This document shows, in pieces, positions 45,881-59,394 of a stretch of DNA of 64,000 bases (position 1 is the first letter of the stretch; every line of letters begins with the position of its first letter). Under the pieces are notes generated by a model. It was not told the DNA's origin. It did no database searches and worked only from the letters and a program-made list of their open reading frames with translations. The stretch covers positions 35,206 to 99,205 of the forward strand of contig NW_019775536.1 in the NCBI RefSeq assembly GCF_001039355.2. Direction: 5' to 3'. Source of the DNA: Lingula anatina. Taxonomy: Eukaryota; Brachiopoda; Lingulata; Lingulida; Lingulidae. A program made the translations under genes and the position numbers.

Positions 45881-48776
45881 CTGTATCAGCATGGCAATAC
45901 CTGCTTCCCAGGTGGCTGAAGAAGGATAAGGTTTTCCTTCGTAGGTCTGGTTGTTAATTCCCTTACATCGTTGGAAATCCAATTGGAACAGGTCCGTCAT
46001 ATTAAAGCGTTCTGCTCCAACGGGCAGTGCCAGCATTAGTAGAGGGGTCATAACTATCTTCCACACACTTATAAAAAAGTAAATTTTGTTCTTCGCTTGG
46101 CGTATTTTTTTCTTGTGTTTTACCAAAGCCTTATGGATGAAACCACGATCTGGGAGAGTGTTAAATTTGCTAGACTTGCGGTCAACCCATACAAAATTTT
46201 CCCACCACGATAAAGAAATGAGAAACAGGGCAAGGGGTACGAGCCACATTCTAATTTCCGGGGTAATGAGAGATTCTTCATGCTGAATATTATGGGTCAG
46301 ATAATGGAAAACTGTTATATCGGTCGCATTGGGTTTTGTCACTTTTTTTGTTGATACTGTCTCCAGTGTAGGGACAAAAAACAATGCTGAGAGCTGAACT
46401 AGAATCGCTACTGAGTCTGAGAATATGTGAAGAGGGCGGTACTTCTCGACGTTGGCACGTGGGCGCAAGATAAGCTGAAGAAGGCTGGGTATAAGCGCCA
46501 CTCCGTGCATGATGAGCAAACCTTGAATGATGTCAAGAAAGGGAAGGATGAGGAAGACGAAGATGAACAGTCCAACTGAGTGACACGTTTCCACAACAAG
46601 AACCTGGAAAACAACAAAACATTACATAACAAGGACATTCAGAACAAGTTAATCTGCGGACTAACCGATCTGCAGACTAAATATAGCCGACTGATTTAAA
46701 AGCAGAAGATTAAGCGGCGCTGCTTGTAAGTCAGCCATATTGAGTTGGCGGATCAGTTAGTCCTCAGATCATCAGTTCTGAATGCGCTAATAGATTAATA
46801 TATCTCCACATAGAGATAGCTTTACCGCTGACTCTCTTTCTCCACAGGATGACTTTAAATGTTAATTTGTACCTCAACTGTGACAGGCGCAAGGGTGTTT
46901 GTTCTGTTTGTGATGTACGTAAACAAAAAGTCATTAATATACTGAAATAAATAGTTACTTATTCATGATTTCAGTTTCGGACTTATGATCATCAAAAGAT
47001 CATCCTAAAAGAAAACACCTATTTTGATGGGAAAACAAACACACAAATAAAAGGAACAGCAATGGGAACTAAGGCAGTCCCTACGTATGCAAATATCGTC
47101 GTGAGATATTTAGAGAAGCTGTACAGAGAGACAGGAAATATATTTAGAGATGCACTTAAAATAAACTTAATCCAAAAATGGACGCGATATCTGGATGACT
47201 GCTTCATCTTCTGGTCTAAACCAGAAAACGACCTCATAAAATTCCATCAACTAATTGTATCCATCAGTTTAATTTACAGTGGAAACCATTAAACGTGAAC
47301 TACCCTTTTAGATATCTTTAAAAAGTTGTCACAAAATAAAGTAACTAAAGATATCTACTCTAAACCAACACTATAAAAAGACGGACACTCACCAATACCT
47401 AAACTTTCATTCCTGTCACCCATCCCATAAAAAACGAAACATATTGTATGGCGAGAAGGGTACAAATGTATGTGCGATAGTCACTGACTAAACCCTACGG
47501 AAAACTAGACTATTATGAAACGAAAGGATTCCTTGAAAAACAAAATGATCCTATTTCATTTATCCTTGACGGGATAAAAAGGCAAAAATAACTTGGGAGA
47601 ACAAGAAAAAAGGGGAAAACAAAGGATAGGGAAGACATCACCCCTTATGTCAACACTCATGATCCAGGAGTACCAAACGTTTCCATATGATAAAACCAAC
47701 ACTCCTATTCTGATGGCAAGCGATAAATTGAAAAACCTAGTGAGCGGCAAAATGATAACAAATAGCAAGAGACAACCCAAAATCTAAAAAAGTTTTTAAC
47801 AAAGGCAAAATTTGACTTTAACACACAAACAACATTCAGAGTAAGCACATGTGGAGATTCACGTTGCGGCAGTTGCAGTAAAGACAATTATATTACCCAG
47901 AAACAGGCAACACGCAACGTTTCAGAAATTAAAATACTTTCAAAATCATGCCAACATGACTTGCAAATCTAGGGATTCAATTTTGTGTACAGCATGTCCT
48001 ACATATGTAGAAGAATTATATTGTACAAACTGGTAATACTCTTGCGAAAGGGTAAGGGCTCGCAAGCAAAATATCAAACATTAACACCTGAGGCAAATTC
48101 CATTAAGTGGACACCTAGAATCCTGCGCTGGAGGTAAATTTCAATTTTTTCCCATCTACCAGACTATCGAGCCGTAGGAGCTTACCGTTGGGCTTTAGAA
48201 GAACAATTTGTTAAAAGAGTCAAAATTGAATGTGATATAATCCCCTGTAGCACTAAAATTCCAATAAGTCTACTTACCGCAAAGAAAGTCCCCACACTTG
48301 GCCACAGCGTTTTCTTGAAGAGAACCTTGAATAGACACTGCATGAAAGTTAGAAGATAGGGAAAACACATGGTGACTGCAAGTCCCCATATCCATCTCAC
48401 GGAGACCTCACCACAGAGAACCCTATCCGTGACGATGGTGCTTCTGTTAACCCCTTCTTCTACTTTGCAATCCGTCAAATAGGTGCCGTTGTTAACCACT
48501 GTAGAGTTTGTCGTATTCCCAGACTGCTCAACCTCATTCCCATACTGCTCAACGTCGCAAGTTATCCACCTTTCTGTCCTCGACTGGGCCACCGAGATCA
48601 TAAGCGTGATTTTATGGATGACGGTCGACCCGAGGATGAAGAAGAGGAGGAGCCAGTATACGATCACCTTGCAGACCCGCTTGGTTACCTCTAGGCACCA
48701 GCTCTCTGAGAGTTCTTCCTTGTCCGGAGAAGTGATACGGAAAATGTCCCAAAGCTTGGCGGCGGGTCCCTTGGGC
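45881..48776 (-). CDS. Chitin synthase, N-terminal membrane region only (fragment)
   Basis: Exons 48776-48278 and 46603-45881 join in phase 0. The product opens KGPAAKLWDIFRIT, then a transmembrane segment (VIVYWLLLFFILGSTVIH), RWIWGLAVTMCFPYLLTF, FLILPFLDIIQGLLIMHG, SVAILVQLSALFFVP, SLSWWENFVW and IYFFISVWKIVMTPLLML. This order and spacing match the N-terminal multi-pass region of metazoan chitin synthases (WDVFR, WIW, SLHTIG, WWENYV, SIWKI). Chitin synthase is a plasma-membrane family-2 glycosyltransferase polymerising GlcNAc from UDP-GlcNAc. The last exon ends at a good donor (CAG/GTGGGT), yet no downstream exon with the catalytic EDR and QRRW motifs was found on this strand down to position 1. 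The large transposon begins about 300 bp beyond. A tiny 5' exon at 50971-50942 (RRRISSRSRT) fits the phase. The fragment is truncated, rearranged or misassembled. Confidence 0.82.
46635..46785. mobile_element. Hairpin MITE (ATTCAGAAC family), copy 2
   Basis: The left arm CATTCAGAACAAGTTAATC, GGACTAACCGATC, ATATAGCCGACT is mirrored on the right by AGTCAGCCATATTGAGTTGG, GATCAGTTAGTCC, GTTCTGAATGC. Same family as 9530-9727. It is in the chitin synthase intron. Confidence 0.65.
46960..48277 (+). pseudogene. Degenerate Penelope-like retroelement (reverse transcriptase, GIY-YIG-like tail)
   Basis: Antisense to the chitin synthase exons and confined to the intron between them. The first part reads ENTYFDGKTNTQIKGTAMGT then KAVPTYANIVVRYLEKLY and WTRYLDDCFIFW, the RT motifs of Penelope-like elements (usually MGTK..P.YANLF and FIDD). 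Later pieces in different frames include a Cys-rich CGDSRCGSC, then DSILCTACPTYVEELYC, followed by ARKQNIKH and LSGHLESCAGGKFQFFPIYQ. These resemble the CCHH/GIY-YIG endonuclease region of such elements. Multiple stops and frame changes make it inactive. Confidence 0.7.
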
Positions 48777-49439
48777 CTGTGAAATAATAAGTACTTTAAT
48801 TTATTTTATTTATGAACTGCTTTTCCAGCGTAGAGAAGAATACAGAAAAGCTGATGATTATCGAGAATTTGGGAAACAAGAGGAGGGGTGTTTTAAATTT
48901 GTTAATCTGAATGCATTCAGCCAGATTCCCCGTGGAGTTTGACCGATATACGTAAAATGATAGTTTCGTTAGGAATGAGCCCTTAGTGTGTGAAAAAATT
49001 AACAAAATAATAAATACACTGGAAAGTAAATAAATGTGGAGATATTCAGACAGGATATTAAAAAGATACATTTTTAACTTATCCATTATATTACAATGCA
49101 CAAATGTGAATCTAATGAAATAGACATTTATGTCTCCTCATTAACCCTAGCGAAAGTATAAGTAAAGGACAAAAAATATGGTGTTCGAAATTTGGCCGGT
49201 AGCGGCTGCTTTTATTTAAAGATCCCTCTAGTAAAGAATAGTGTCAAGTTATTATATAGCATTAGATAATGCTGAATTAATTAAAAATGCACTGCAAAAA
49301 TTACTGGCGTGGTTAACGATGTTTTTAACTAGATGTATCACAGTGCAAACTTGTTGCTCTCGAAAAAAAAACAGCAACGTGCAGAAAAATGATATACCAG
49401 TAATAGAAAAAAAGACATCATTGGCTAGATGATTTTGTG

Positions 49440-49580
49440 GCAAAGACTAATTTAGAATAATACAACAGTTGTATTGGTCACCCAGTTTTTCACAGATCAA
49501 ACTGTCAACTGTGATGCACTCGTGTGTTGTGAGGCTCCCTGTCAAGTTGCTCTTGCTCAATACGTTAGATCTGTGGTCAT
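49440..49580. repeat. Unknown dispersed repeat, copy 1
   Basis: Shares GTTGTATTGGTCACC, then a CAGTTTTTCACAGA block, ACTGTCAACTGTGAT and GTGAGGCTCCCT with 50100-50240. Weaker similarity extends to the left (an AATAGAAAAAAAGACATCAT-like stretch). Confidence 0.6.
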
Positions 49581-50099
49581 AGTGTTTCTAATTCATTGTA
49601 CATTGAATTAATTTTTTTACATTCCACGTTTATAGTGCATGTTCAGGGTCAATTTTGACTTGATTATATCTTTGCATAAATTTGCCAAATGGATAACTCT
49701 ATTTCTATGACGTTAAAACGGAAAATTTTCTTCTGGGTCATACATGTATCAACTCCGCTTGATTGAAATGGAATATTTCAACCGAATGATAATAGTCTCA
49801 TAATAGTGTCATCTAAAAGTTAAGTCTAGGCTTTCTATCGTTACATACTTTAGGACTTCTACACAATTACTGAGAAAACGTGGAAGAACTGTTCCGATAC
49901 CTTTCTAAGAAAGTAGCCTGTTACATGTAAGTGCAGTTTTGATATGAATGTATTATTGGCAATCGTTTCTTTTTCAGAGGCAAAAGGGGATTCAATTTTT
50001 GCAATTTAAATACTTCTGTCTGAAATAATAAACCTGCAAAAAATGCTGTGAAACGGTATGCTAGCAATAGAAAAAAGACTGTACATCATCGTATTGAAA

Positions 50100-50240
50100 A
50101 TATAATGGGGAGATAATTTGTGACATAATTTTATCATTTACAATAATAACGGTTGTATTGGTCACCAAGTTTTCACAGACCACACTGTCAACTGTGATTC
50201 TCTCGTGTGTGGTGAGGCTCCCTATCAAATTTTCAATGAT
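50100..50240. repeat. Unknown dispersed repeat, copy 2
   Basis: Direct, diverged copy of 49440-49580, same orientation, about 640 bp away. Confidence 0.6.
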
Positions 50241-50941
50241 CAATTTATTTTCAAATGTTGAAATGTACCCAGTAGCGATATCTCTTCTTAGGCAAATGTT
50301 TACATAGAGATAACGTTGTTGTAACTGGCTACGTCATCACAGTTCTTGGAACTGGTATATCTACTACACAAACCTGGCGTACTCAGAACAGCCCTACAAA
50401 GTCTCTTTTTAGTTCAACAAAAAGGCGCTTATTAACAATCCCTGTTATGTTTTTGTTACACGATAAAAATATTTACGTTGTGCGATAAGCGGAGTGGACG
50501 CACCCCCCCCCCCCCTCCACCTCCCCCCCTCCNCGTAAACAACATTCCATCTGAGATTTAGTCCAACTCAGTGAGGTGGTGCTCCTGATTGTGCTAGGTG
50601 TGCTCTGCCAGCTGCAATCATCCCATTTCTTTCCTTTTTTTCCTTGCAATCATAAGTTTTTCTCTTACTTTTATCCACAATGAACTGATGATAATTCTAC
50701 ATATTTGCGTGACATTATTCAATCTTCAACAAGTGCATTATAACTTCGTAATCTTTTTCATATATATATTTTTTCTATTTTTTTCAAAAGTGATGTTTAG
50801 CCTCAGAAAACAGCTGGCAATTATTCAGCACACCTAATTTAAACACAACTGAGCTGGTTTACTACTAGGGGTGTAACACCATACAACACAGAACTGAAAA
50901 AATAATAACAACGTGGAATGTAATGAAAGCATCGCACTCAC

Positions 50942-50971
50942 CTTGTCCTACTTCTACTAGAAATTCTCCGC
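50942..50971 (-). CDS. Candidate 30-nt exon upstream of the chitin synthase exons
   Basis: Lies between CTCTAG and GTGAGT in transcription sense. It leaves two bases that complete an Arg codon with the exon at 48776, giving a basic RRRISSRSRTRPKG run before the WDIF segment. A basic cytoplasmic N-terminus is plausible for chitin synthase. The incoming phase does not match the exon at 51641-51522. Support is splice sites and phase only. Confidence 0.35.
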
Positions 50972-51521
50972 CTAGAGTTCACAGTGAAGCAGAGAAAGAG
51001 TAGAAGAGAGTTTGAAGATATGAAGTGGAAACTGAAGCTTACAGTCTGTATAAGTAAATGAAAGAAAGCATTGATGGGGAAGGTGCTGCTGTATTGTTTA
51101 AGGAAGGCACAAAACTTTTTTCCTATCGCATATGACATTATGGAAAATTTTCAGAGATTGCCCGAATTTTGTTATCATTTACCACAAGTGTGTCCTGGAT
51201 GAGTTTGAATTTATTTTCAATATTATCAATAATATCCATTAAACTGTCAAGGACAAGAAGTATTTCAGAAATATCCACAATATACTGTGTATATCAACAG
51301 GGATAAAAAACAAAAAACAATTTCACATTTAATAAGCACAGGGTTGACCAATACCTTAGTAAGCTTTTCGACTTCTAAAAATAAGCTGTAATGATATGTT
51401 AATGGCAAGAATAAATGAGTAAAGCACTACTATGGCATCCCTTTCCAAGAGCTGGGTTTATACCAGTGGCTCCCTCTATCTGGGTGAACACAAAAGTGGC
51501 TCCCCCTACAGTTTGCCCTAC

Positions 51522-51808
51522 CTGGAGACATTGGTGCCTCTTCCTCGTCCAGCGGCTTTAACTCAATGTCCACTTTCCTAGCTTGTGAATACATGGGGTT
51601 CTGCATCAGTTTCATGCATTTCTTGATAAAACCCACATAATCTGGAAGATGAAATGGACTTAAACTTAAGTTATGGATGAAGATTTAGGTATTACATTTT
51701 AGAGTGCTCACTAAAAAAACAGATTTACCTTGACACAAAATGCTCTATAACCTGTCTTTCAAAACTTTCCACTTTTGTGAAATGGGCCTTTGAGATCAGC
51801 AGATAACA

Positions 51809-51842
<34 letters not shown>

Positions 51843-54800
51843 CTTCTCTGGGTTTGTTTGTAATACCTGCATTACATAACTATGTTACTTTCTACTTACA
51901 ATCAAAGGCATCTAAATTTTTTTTATCTCTAAGTTTAAACCATCTCTCAGTTGACATGAAAGTATACTTTAGTGAGAACTTCTGCATCCCTTACCTCTGG
52001 GGAAATCATGCGGCTGAACTAAATCCCTGAAAAATTCATAGGCTGTGGTTACACGATCTAGGTACGACGCAGTATCTACGAACCAGAACTTGATCAGGCG
52101 GCCTTCCTGTAGAAGAAAAAAACAAGCAATACTATTGAAATCACTTCACATGGTGGGATAAAAATAATACTCAAAATTTTACCTGGTGACAAGCCAATGT
52201 TTTCATGAGAAGAGCAGGGATGAGGTGAGAGTAAAAAAATATGGGGTCCAGGGGAGTGCTAGGCCAATGATATTTTTGGCTCCCAAAATGTCAGAAATCC
52301 TCCAATAGATGGAAAAATCTCATTCCTGAAAGAGTCTTCTTTTTACATCTTGCATAAGATTTCCATTGTGTTTCAAACATACAACTTGAAAAACATTCTT
52401 CAAATTTATAAATTATAAGACTTAGTGTGCAGCACTTAAAAAATGGCCAACCTGCTGAAAAGAAGTTTCAATCTCATATACCTCAAAAAAGACCAAATAC
52501 ATATTCTGACTGCAAAGTTAACCTCCTAGATCCCACGCAGCTATTACAAGGACAAACAAATCTATCACAAAAAAATCTGTTACCGGGACATTTGCTGGTC
52601 TCTACAACTCGCTACCAGTCACATATGGACACTTGACTAACCAGTGCCACACAAAAACACTTAGTTTTTCCATTTGTCATAAACAGCAAGACTCTGCAAA
52701 AAAGCTGCTATAATAACCACATGCTTCAATAAAACCAAGTTTAGAGCCTGGAGTTTCTTACTAATGGGACCTATTCAATGAAAAAAAAAGTAGGACATTT
52801 TTTTCTACTATGTCAATAACGACCTGAAAATTTCAGGACACCACCCTTTTTTTAACCAACTTAAATGAAAAAAGCAATCTTTCGCTGAAATGGCTATGCA
52901 GACACATTGGGCTAGTTTGCACTTCTATTCTGACATCAAAAAGTTGTCTTTTAACCTCTGTTTGAGCTACATTATATGGGAATGCTGGTGCTCGAGAGAG
53001 AGGATAAAAATCTACATCAACCTACTAGTTACACATCTGATATAAACCCAGCATCCTGGCATCAAGACTTTAATCACATTTATTAACAAGCTGATAAAAT
53101 GATGACATTTCTGATATCTCAGCAACCTCTTGGGAGGTGTAGAGAACCAACTGTGTTTATTTTGTGAAAGGCAATTCCTAAATGGAAGTTTCTGATACCC
53201 CTTAGTTACTGTATTTGTAATGTGATCAATCTCTGTGCAATTATAAAACCAATCCTGTGATATTCAAATACAATTACCTAAAAAAAAAAAAAAAAGAGTT
53301 AAGTAATATATATAACTGGGTAATTATTTTCAAAGATCCTATTCTTTTAATCTTACAAATCAAAATAAAATGGAGTACTGGTATCACCATCTCCACTATT
53401 TTCCTGTTCAAATTTTCACTATCAAACTAACCATAAACCTCAATCCTAAAATGTTCCTTACCTTAGTAATTTTTTCCAATAAAAAAATAAAAAATTGTCA
53501 ACTTTAAATCCAGATCAATCCTTTTTTTTTTGGTACAATCACTAATCACAAATCAGTTATCCAATGTGTACTAAACAAATCCACAACAGAATCCCAGTCC
53601 ACAAGAACTTCGAGTGAATATCTAGGCGCTGGTATAAGCACTGAGGCAAATGTCAACTTTAAGTGGAAACCACTTTGCGGAGAAACAGTTCTAGTAAACT
53701 CCTCTAGTCTAGCTGCACTAATCTTGGCGTAAAGAAGTGTCCAGTCCCAGATAGCCAATGTCCACTCAGTCTGTTAGCACTGTGGACAGCAGTTTCAGTG
53801 CAGTGACATTATACAATATATAATATCAAGAATGACTTCTTGACTCCATTACAAGTGCAGTTATTGAACATTGTACAATGTAATTGAATATAAATGTACT
53901 TAATTGCCGTTTCAGCAGTATTTTTGTCTTCAATGAAGCCTCCTCCTGTACAAATAACTCCGATACAATGACAACGACGACACCAACAGAACAGCGTCCA
54001 GTGAGTGTCCACTTATAGCCTGCCTGACGTCCAATCAGTACATTATCCTATTGTTCTTCCTTCAGATGATAAAGATATGTCTCCTCCACACAGTGGTCAC
54101 CCCTGTCATTACCCTGGTCAGTCTCCAGGCTGGAATGTTGACCATGTGCTGCTCACAGTTCACTTCTCTATACACACACATATGTAGATGAACACTTTCA
54201 ATAGCACTTTTAGACAGGTTGACTCCAAATTGCAATCTTAAGCAAGAAGGTCTATTTTTCCCCCTTTAAATCTATTTTCTCTCAGCAAGTGAGACTTTCT
54301 GTTGATCCACAATTACATTAATTTGGCCATGCCATAACAAAATCCACCTTTTTTGTTTCTTATAAAACGAGTCGTGTTTATGCCAACTGGTTTTTACTTA
54401 ACATATACATCATGACCTGGGAGGGGAGGTGGGCCCAGGCATATCTTTTTTCTTTTTTAATTTCATGTGCCAACTGCAGCGAACTCTTGAAAGTACAAAT
54501 GTTTAAACACACACTAAGGCTTCGTTCACATGCAATGTCTATTTTCTAAATTCTATTTTCTATTCGCGCTATCTTATGATCACGGTCTGTGCCCTAAATA
54601 TCCCGCCGCGTAATTACTGGCAGTGCGAGCCAGTTACTTATAGTAACTTATAGTAACTGAATATCCCGCTGCCAGTAATTACGCCGCGGGATATTCAGGG
54701 CACAGACTGTGATCATAAGACATACCGCAAATAGAAAATAGAATTTAGAAAATAGACATTGCATGTGAACGAAGCCTAAATTTGTTCCATCTTGACTTAG

Positions 54801-56720
54801 ACCAAAGTTACATTATACCCCGCCCTGGTACAAACTTGTGAGACCTTAACCACGTACCTCTATGGTTGCTGTGGAAACCAGACAGACATCAAAGATTTAA
54901 TGTTTAATTTTTATGTCCCACAGCAAGGGGAAATTAGCACTGTTTCTTGGGCACTTAGTTTGAAATGTCAGTTTACTAAATAAAGAAAAAGGAACTGTTG
55001 GATGCGTAAGATGTTTTTTTTTTTTTTTGTTTTCAGAGTTTTGTTTTGGAAATTTATTCTTCAAGTGAGATGAAGAAAAAAAAATCTAATTAAGCTTACT
55101 TGTTCACCTAACGTGGATACCCGTTTTCGTGGCAGAATATTCCAACTGAATAATGTGCATAAATTTAATGACATACCATACAGAGAAAGATACTTGGCTG
55201 ATAATAAAGTCTAGGTTATAACATAGTCTGACACCCTGGCCTTTGGTGGTGCAAGGAGACCAATATTACACAATAATTTCCCATTTTGGCTATACTGTAT
55301 AAACCCACATGAAGTAGCCGGTCACAGTATGTTTAGTTACAACATGTCTGTGTAACCTGGTAAAGTGAATATCAACTCTTTCCCATGTCCTATGCAGCAG
55401 CCAGCTGCTCTCAGCAGCTGTGTCACATTGACACGACTTTCTGATTTCAAAGATATATGTTACTTTGGCACGAAACATGGCTTGCTATTATGGGACATCA
55501 GTATATACATGTATATATTAATATAATTTAAAGTGTACTTTTGCATCTGGCCAAAAAACAATGCGTGTGTGCAGGGAATGAGTATGCACACAAAACTGGT
55601 TTCATGAAGGAACTTGAACCAAATGTTGATCTTATTAACATTAAGACTGAAAAACTTGGCCTATTTTGATGCAGATTAAATCAGTTGTATTCCACCTGTC
55701 TGAGGATACTTTTTAACAGACAGTTGTTATTTCAGGTTAATATTACACATATATTCCAGACTAAAGTTACGTGCTGAAATTAAAACCATCTTTCAACTGA
55801 AGTTCTTCAGTGACTGTCCACCAACACGCACAATTGTGCCTCTCATCAAGTATCAGTTTCCTCAATTCTTTAAATTCACAGTTTCACTGCATCTGAGTAT
55901 GCAAATACAGACTATTTTGGAAGCAATAAAAATGCCTAAGTAACCCCCTTTAATGTGATAAAGATGTACAACTAAGGAAGACGTCGTAATTTCTTAAACA
56001 CCTCATTAACTACCACTATAAAATTAGTCTGTCTTCTCACATTTAAACGGTAAGAATAGAAAAAACTAAATAAATAAGAAATAAAAAACACAGCCTGAGT
56101 CCTTATAAGGCAATGTTATGTTCATCTCCTAAGCCTAATAAGAAGCCAATGTACTGTCCTATGAAAAATAAAGTTCTAACAATACTCAAAAATTCTAAAC
56201 TACACTCACATTAATTCCATAAGGAAGTTAGTATTTCAAACTTACCTTTTCTATCTAAAACACATACTCTAAACTCAAATCTTCCTGCCTACGTGTCCCC
56301 TCCTATAATAATAATAATACTACAAAAAACCTGCCCCTCTCTAGCTCTGCGGCCAGTCAACTGGTCATCCAGATGTGACCAACATGCTAATGGCAAGAGG
56401 AATTAACTTGTTATAGCAAGCTATGACCCATTCATCACGACTACTGTGTTCATGTCACTGTGACAGAGCATGATAAGGCCTCCACAGACACAGGGTTCTT
56501 ACTGGACAGACAAAAACAGAAGGATAAGTTTTGAGAGGAAAAAATTAGAGTAAGACTTCCTTCAAACCTGACCTGTATATAAGTCCTTCTCTTGCAGATG
56601 TCCCCGCTATGTTTGAAGTTAAAAAAGGTGACTCTGTTTTGAAGTAATCAGTAGCTAGTAACAAGTCCGACTTCAGTCATCTGGACACAGCCATGACTCT
56701 AGCACAAATAACATTGGATG

Positions 56721-56753
<33 letters not shown>

Positions 56754-57539
56754 TAGTGGATTGCAGGAATATTCAGCCCAGCTTTAACATACATAGCTAC
56801 CCATAAATGCACTCACCCACATACCACACCATTGAATGGTCATCATAATGAGAACATAGACAGAGAGGGATAACCTCATTAATAAAGGATTAAACTGATA
56901 ATTATTTCATTCTTTTAGTTCTGAATCATGAAACTGAGCTGTATATATCATAGTCGTAACAGCCCATCCAAATGCTGTCAATTTCTCAACTGTATTGCTC
57001 TGTGTGAAAACAGACCTTTGTCTATCTTCTTTAACAGCAAAATAATACCTCATATCTGTCTCTCGTAATGATCCACTGCTAAACGGCAACAAAACTTTCA
57101 TCAATATAGCATCAAATATCAATAAAACTACAGTCTTTTTCTTGGCCGAGAAGTGTATCACCAACTGATACAGAAATATTGGGTCCAGCTGCACGTTCCC
57201 CTGGCTTATCTTTCAAGTACTACATTTGTTAATTAATGTCCTTGTACATGCAAGGAGACAATAAGGTTCAACTACTGACATCAAGACTTATTTGCTAGAA
57301 GTACAAGTACAAATGCAAAAATATAATCACGGTGATTTTGTGATGGTTTTCAGATTGATTTTGCAGTGGTACTAGTACATGCTGACACAAATTATAATCT
57401 TGTAATCTGGAATCAAGGAATGTAAAATAGCATACTATATGATGTACCATACATTTTTGATATCATACACGTAGATTTGTTTAATGATGGGTAAAAACTA
57501 GAAATTGTTGCCTCTTCCCCCCCACCATCTCTCTCTCTC

Positions 57540-57623
<84 letters not shown>

Positions 57624-59343
57624 GGGAGGGGCATTAACAAAATGTGACATATCCCTCCCTATCTCACACACAATCTATCTCCAATATCTAGCACTTAATC
57701 GGTCCACCTCCTAAAAATGACATAAATATATCCCATTCCTCACAATGCTCTTAGTATTACCACATACCTTGACATCCAGGCCTGTATTAATATCACAGTC
57801 TTTGACTGTTATCACTTTGAAAATCAAGGCATTAACAACATGTCACAAACTGAACCTTCAGCTATTAACTGCCCTTAATGTCCACAGGCGGTCACTCTCT
57901 TACCTAATGGGCATGGCTTAATGACCACCTTGGACCATTCTGTGTCCACTTAATCCGAGTGACCAGGTACTGAACATCTTCATTGTGATCCTATCTGGGC
58001 ACATACACTCAAAGTTTGGTAACACAACAAGGAAAAGAAAGCACTGTGGTTCGATGCTATCGGTCTCCATAAAACAACACTTTTCTCTCAGCTGTAGGCT
58101 ATGAAATTACACAACAATTTTCTCAAGGCTTCCAAGATGATTGTCTGACAGTATCTTCAAAAGTGATGCTTCTACCATTATCACATCACACTCGTATTTT
58201 GTCACAAAATTAAAATGTAGACTTTAGCCAAAAAATTATAAACTGCTTTTGATTAGCTTTACGATCTGAGTAACAGTCTTTGCTTTCTACATAACCAATC
58301 ATAATTTTCAAGTGATAAATAAATCTTATATAAATAAATCACACTAACTGGGAGCAGTAAATCACAAGGCACTGGAAACACTGCAAAGCAAATTGCCTTG
58401 ATGCCATCCAGTGCTATAAGTATTCCACTTTCAAAGGATCACTTTGACATAAATAAAAGCTAATATTTTACCTGCTACATCAAAAATCCATGACCAAAGT
58501 GCTAAGAATGATGACTGATGTTGTCCTAAATGGTCAAGTGTCTGTAAAATGTTTCTTTGTCCCAAGCAAAGAGTGTTTGCCACTTTAAAAGTCCCCGAGG
58601 GAGAGGATCAGGCAGTCTGATAAGCCTTCTACATGACAGAGATTTGTGAGTGACATTCCTGCATGTATTAAGACTTAAAAACCCAGCACGTTCATTAGCT
58701 GTACCTTATTTCAGACACTGATTTAGGTGACTGTAAAGCTAGTCAAACAGGAGACTGCATGCAATGATGCAGTCAACAAAGTGACAGAGGTTAATTGTGC
58801 TATCAATGCAAAGCAAACTGCTTGTTATTACAATCTAAATTGAGTTAAACTTCTTATTGCTATCAGCTAATGATCTGAAGATTCTTCATAATTTTGCAAG
58901 CTGAGATATTCCTACCCCCAATTCTAATTTTGTTGTTACTTACTGATAAACCTGAAACTTTGAGACTAAATCTCTTTATTTCCTTAAAGAAAGACCCTGG
59001 CATCATAGTTCAATTAGCAAAATTTACATTCTGTACTGGATAAAGATGCCCGTAGAGGCTATAAACTGGGATGAAAGGGCTTGTGCATCCATGGGCTTGT
59101 GCAAGCTGTGAGAATGTGAGCTGTGTGGGAGGGGGGGGGGGGGGTGAAGGGGGTTGTAGGGTGGGGTGTCATGCTATCATCACTTACTGGTATGTGCATT
59201 CCAGATTTGGCATCTTCTAACCAACACTTGAACTCTAGCTGTAACTGTGGGGATGCGTCATCTTTGTCTTCTCCTGGAAAGTTCCAAAAACAGTCATGGG
59301 GTAGATCCTTCACTTTTACATAAAGATGTGTCAACAATATCAG

Positions 59344-59394
<51 letters not shown>

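Larger units (their letters stand above)
48780..50941. other. Presumed chitin synthase intron or flank with a duplicated unknown repeat
   Basis: No exon recognised. Two diverged copies of a non-coding repeat lie at about 49250-49580 and 50030-50240. A MITE scrap is near 48900-48955. A C-rich tract with an N (50533) marks an assembly join. Confidence 0.45.
52112..59187. other. Intron with simple repeats and a MITE
   Basis: Lies between the exons at 52106 and 59188. No exon with matching phase was found. Contains A tracts (53279-53295, 56724-56751), a Harbinger-type MITE at 54518-54776 and GT/AG microsatellites. Confidence 0.5.

Noticed and set aside
45881-51641. A single gene joining exons 51641-51522 directly to the chitin synthase exons
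   Set aside because: Phases disagree: the exon at 51522 leaves one base, while the exon at 48776 needs two. The winged-helix exons fit the phase instead.
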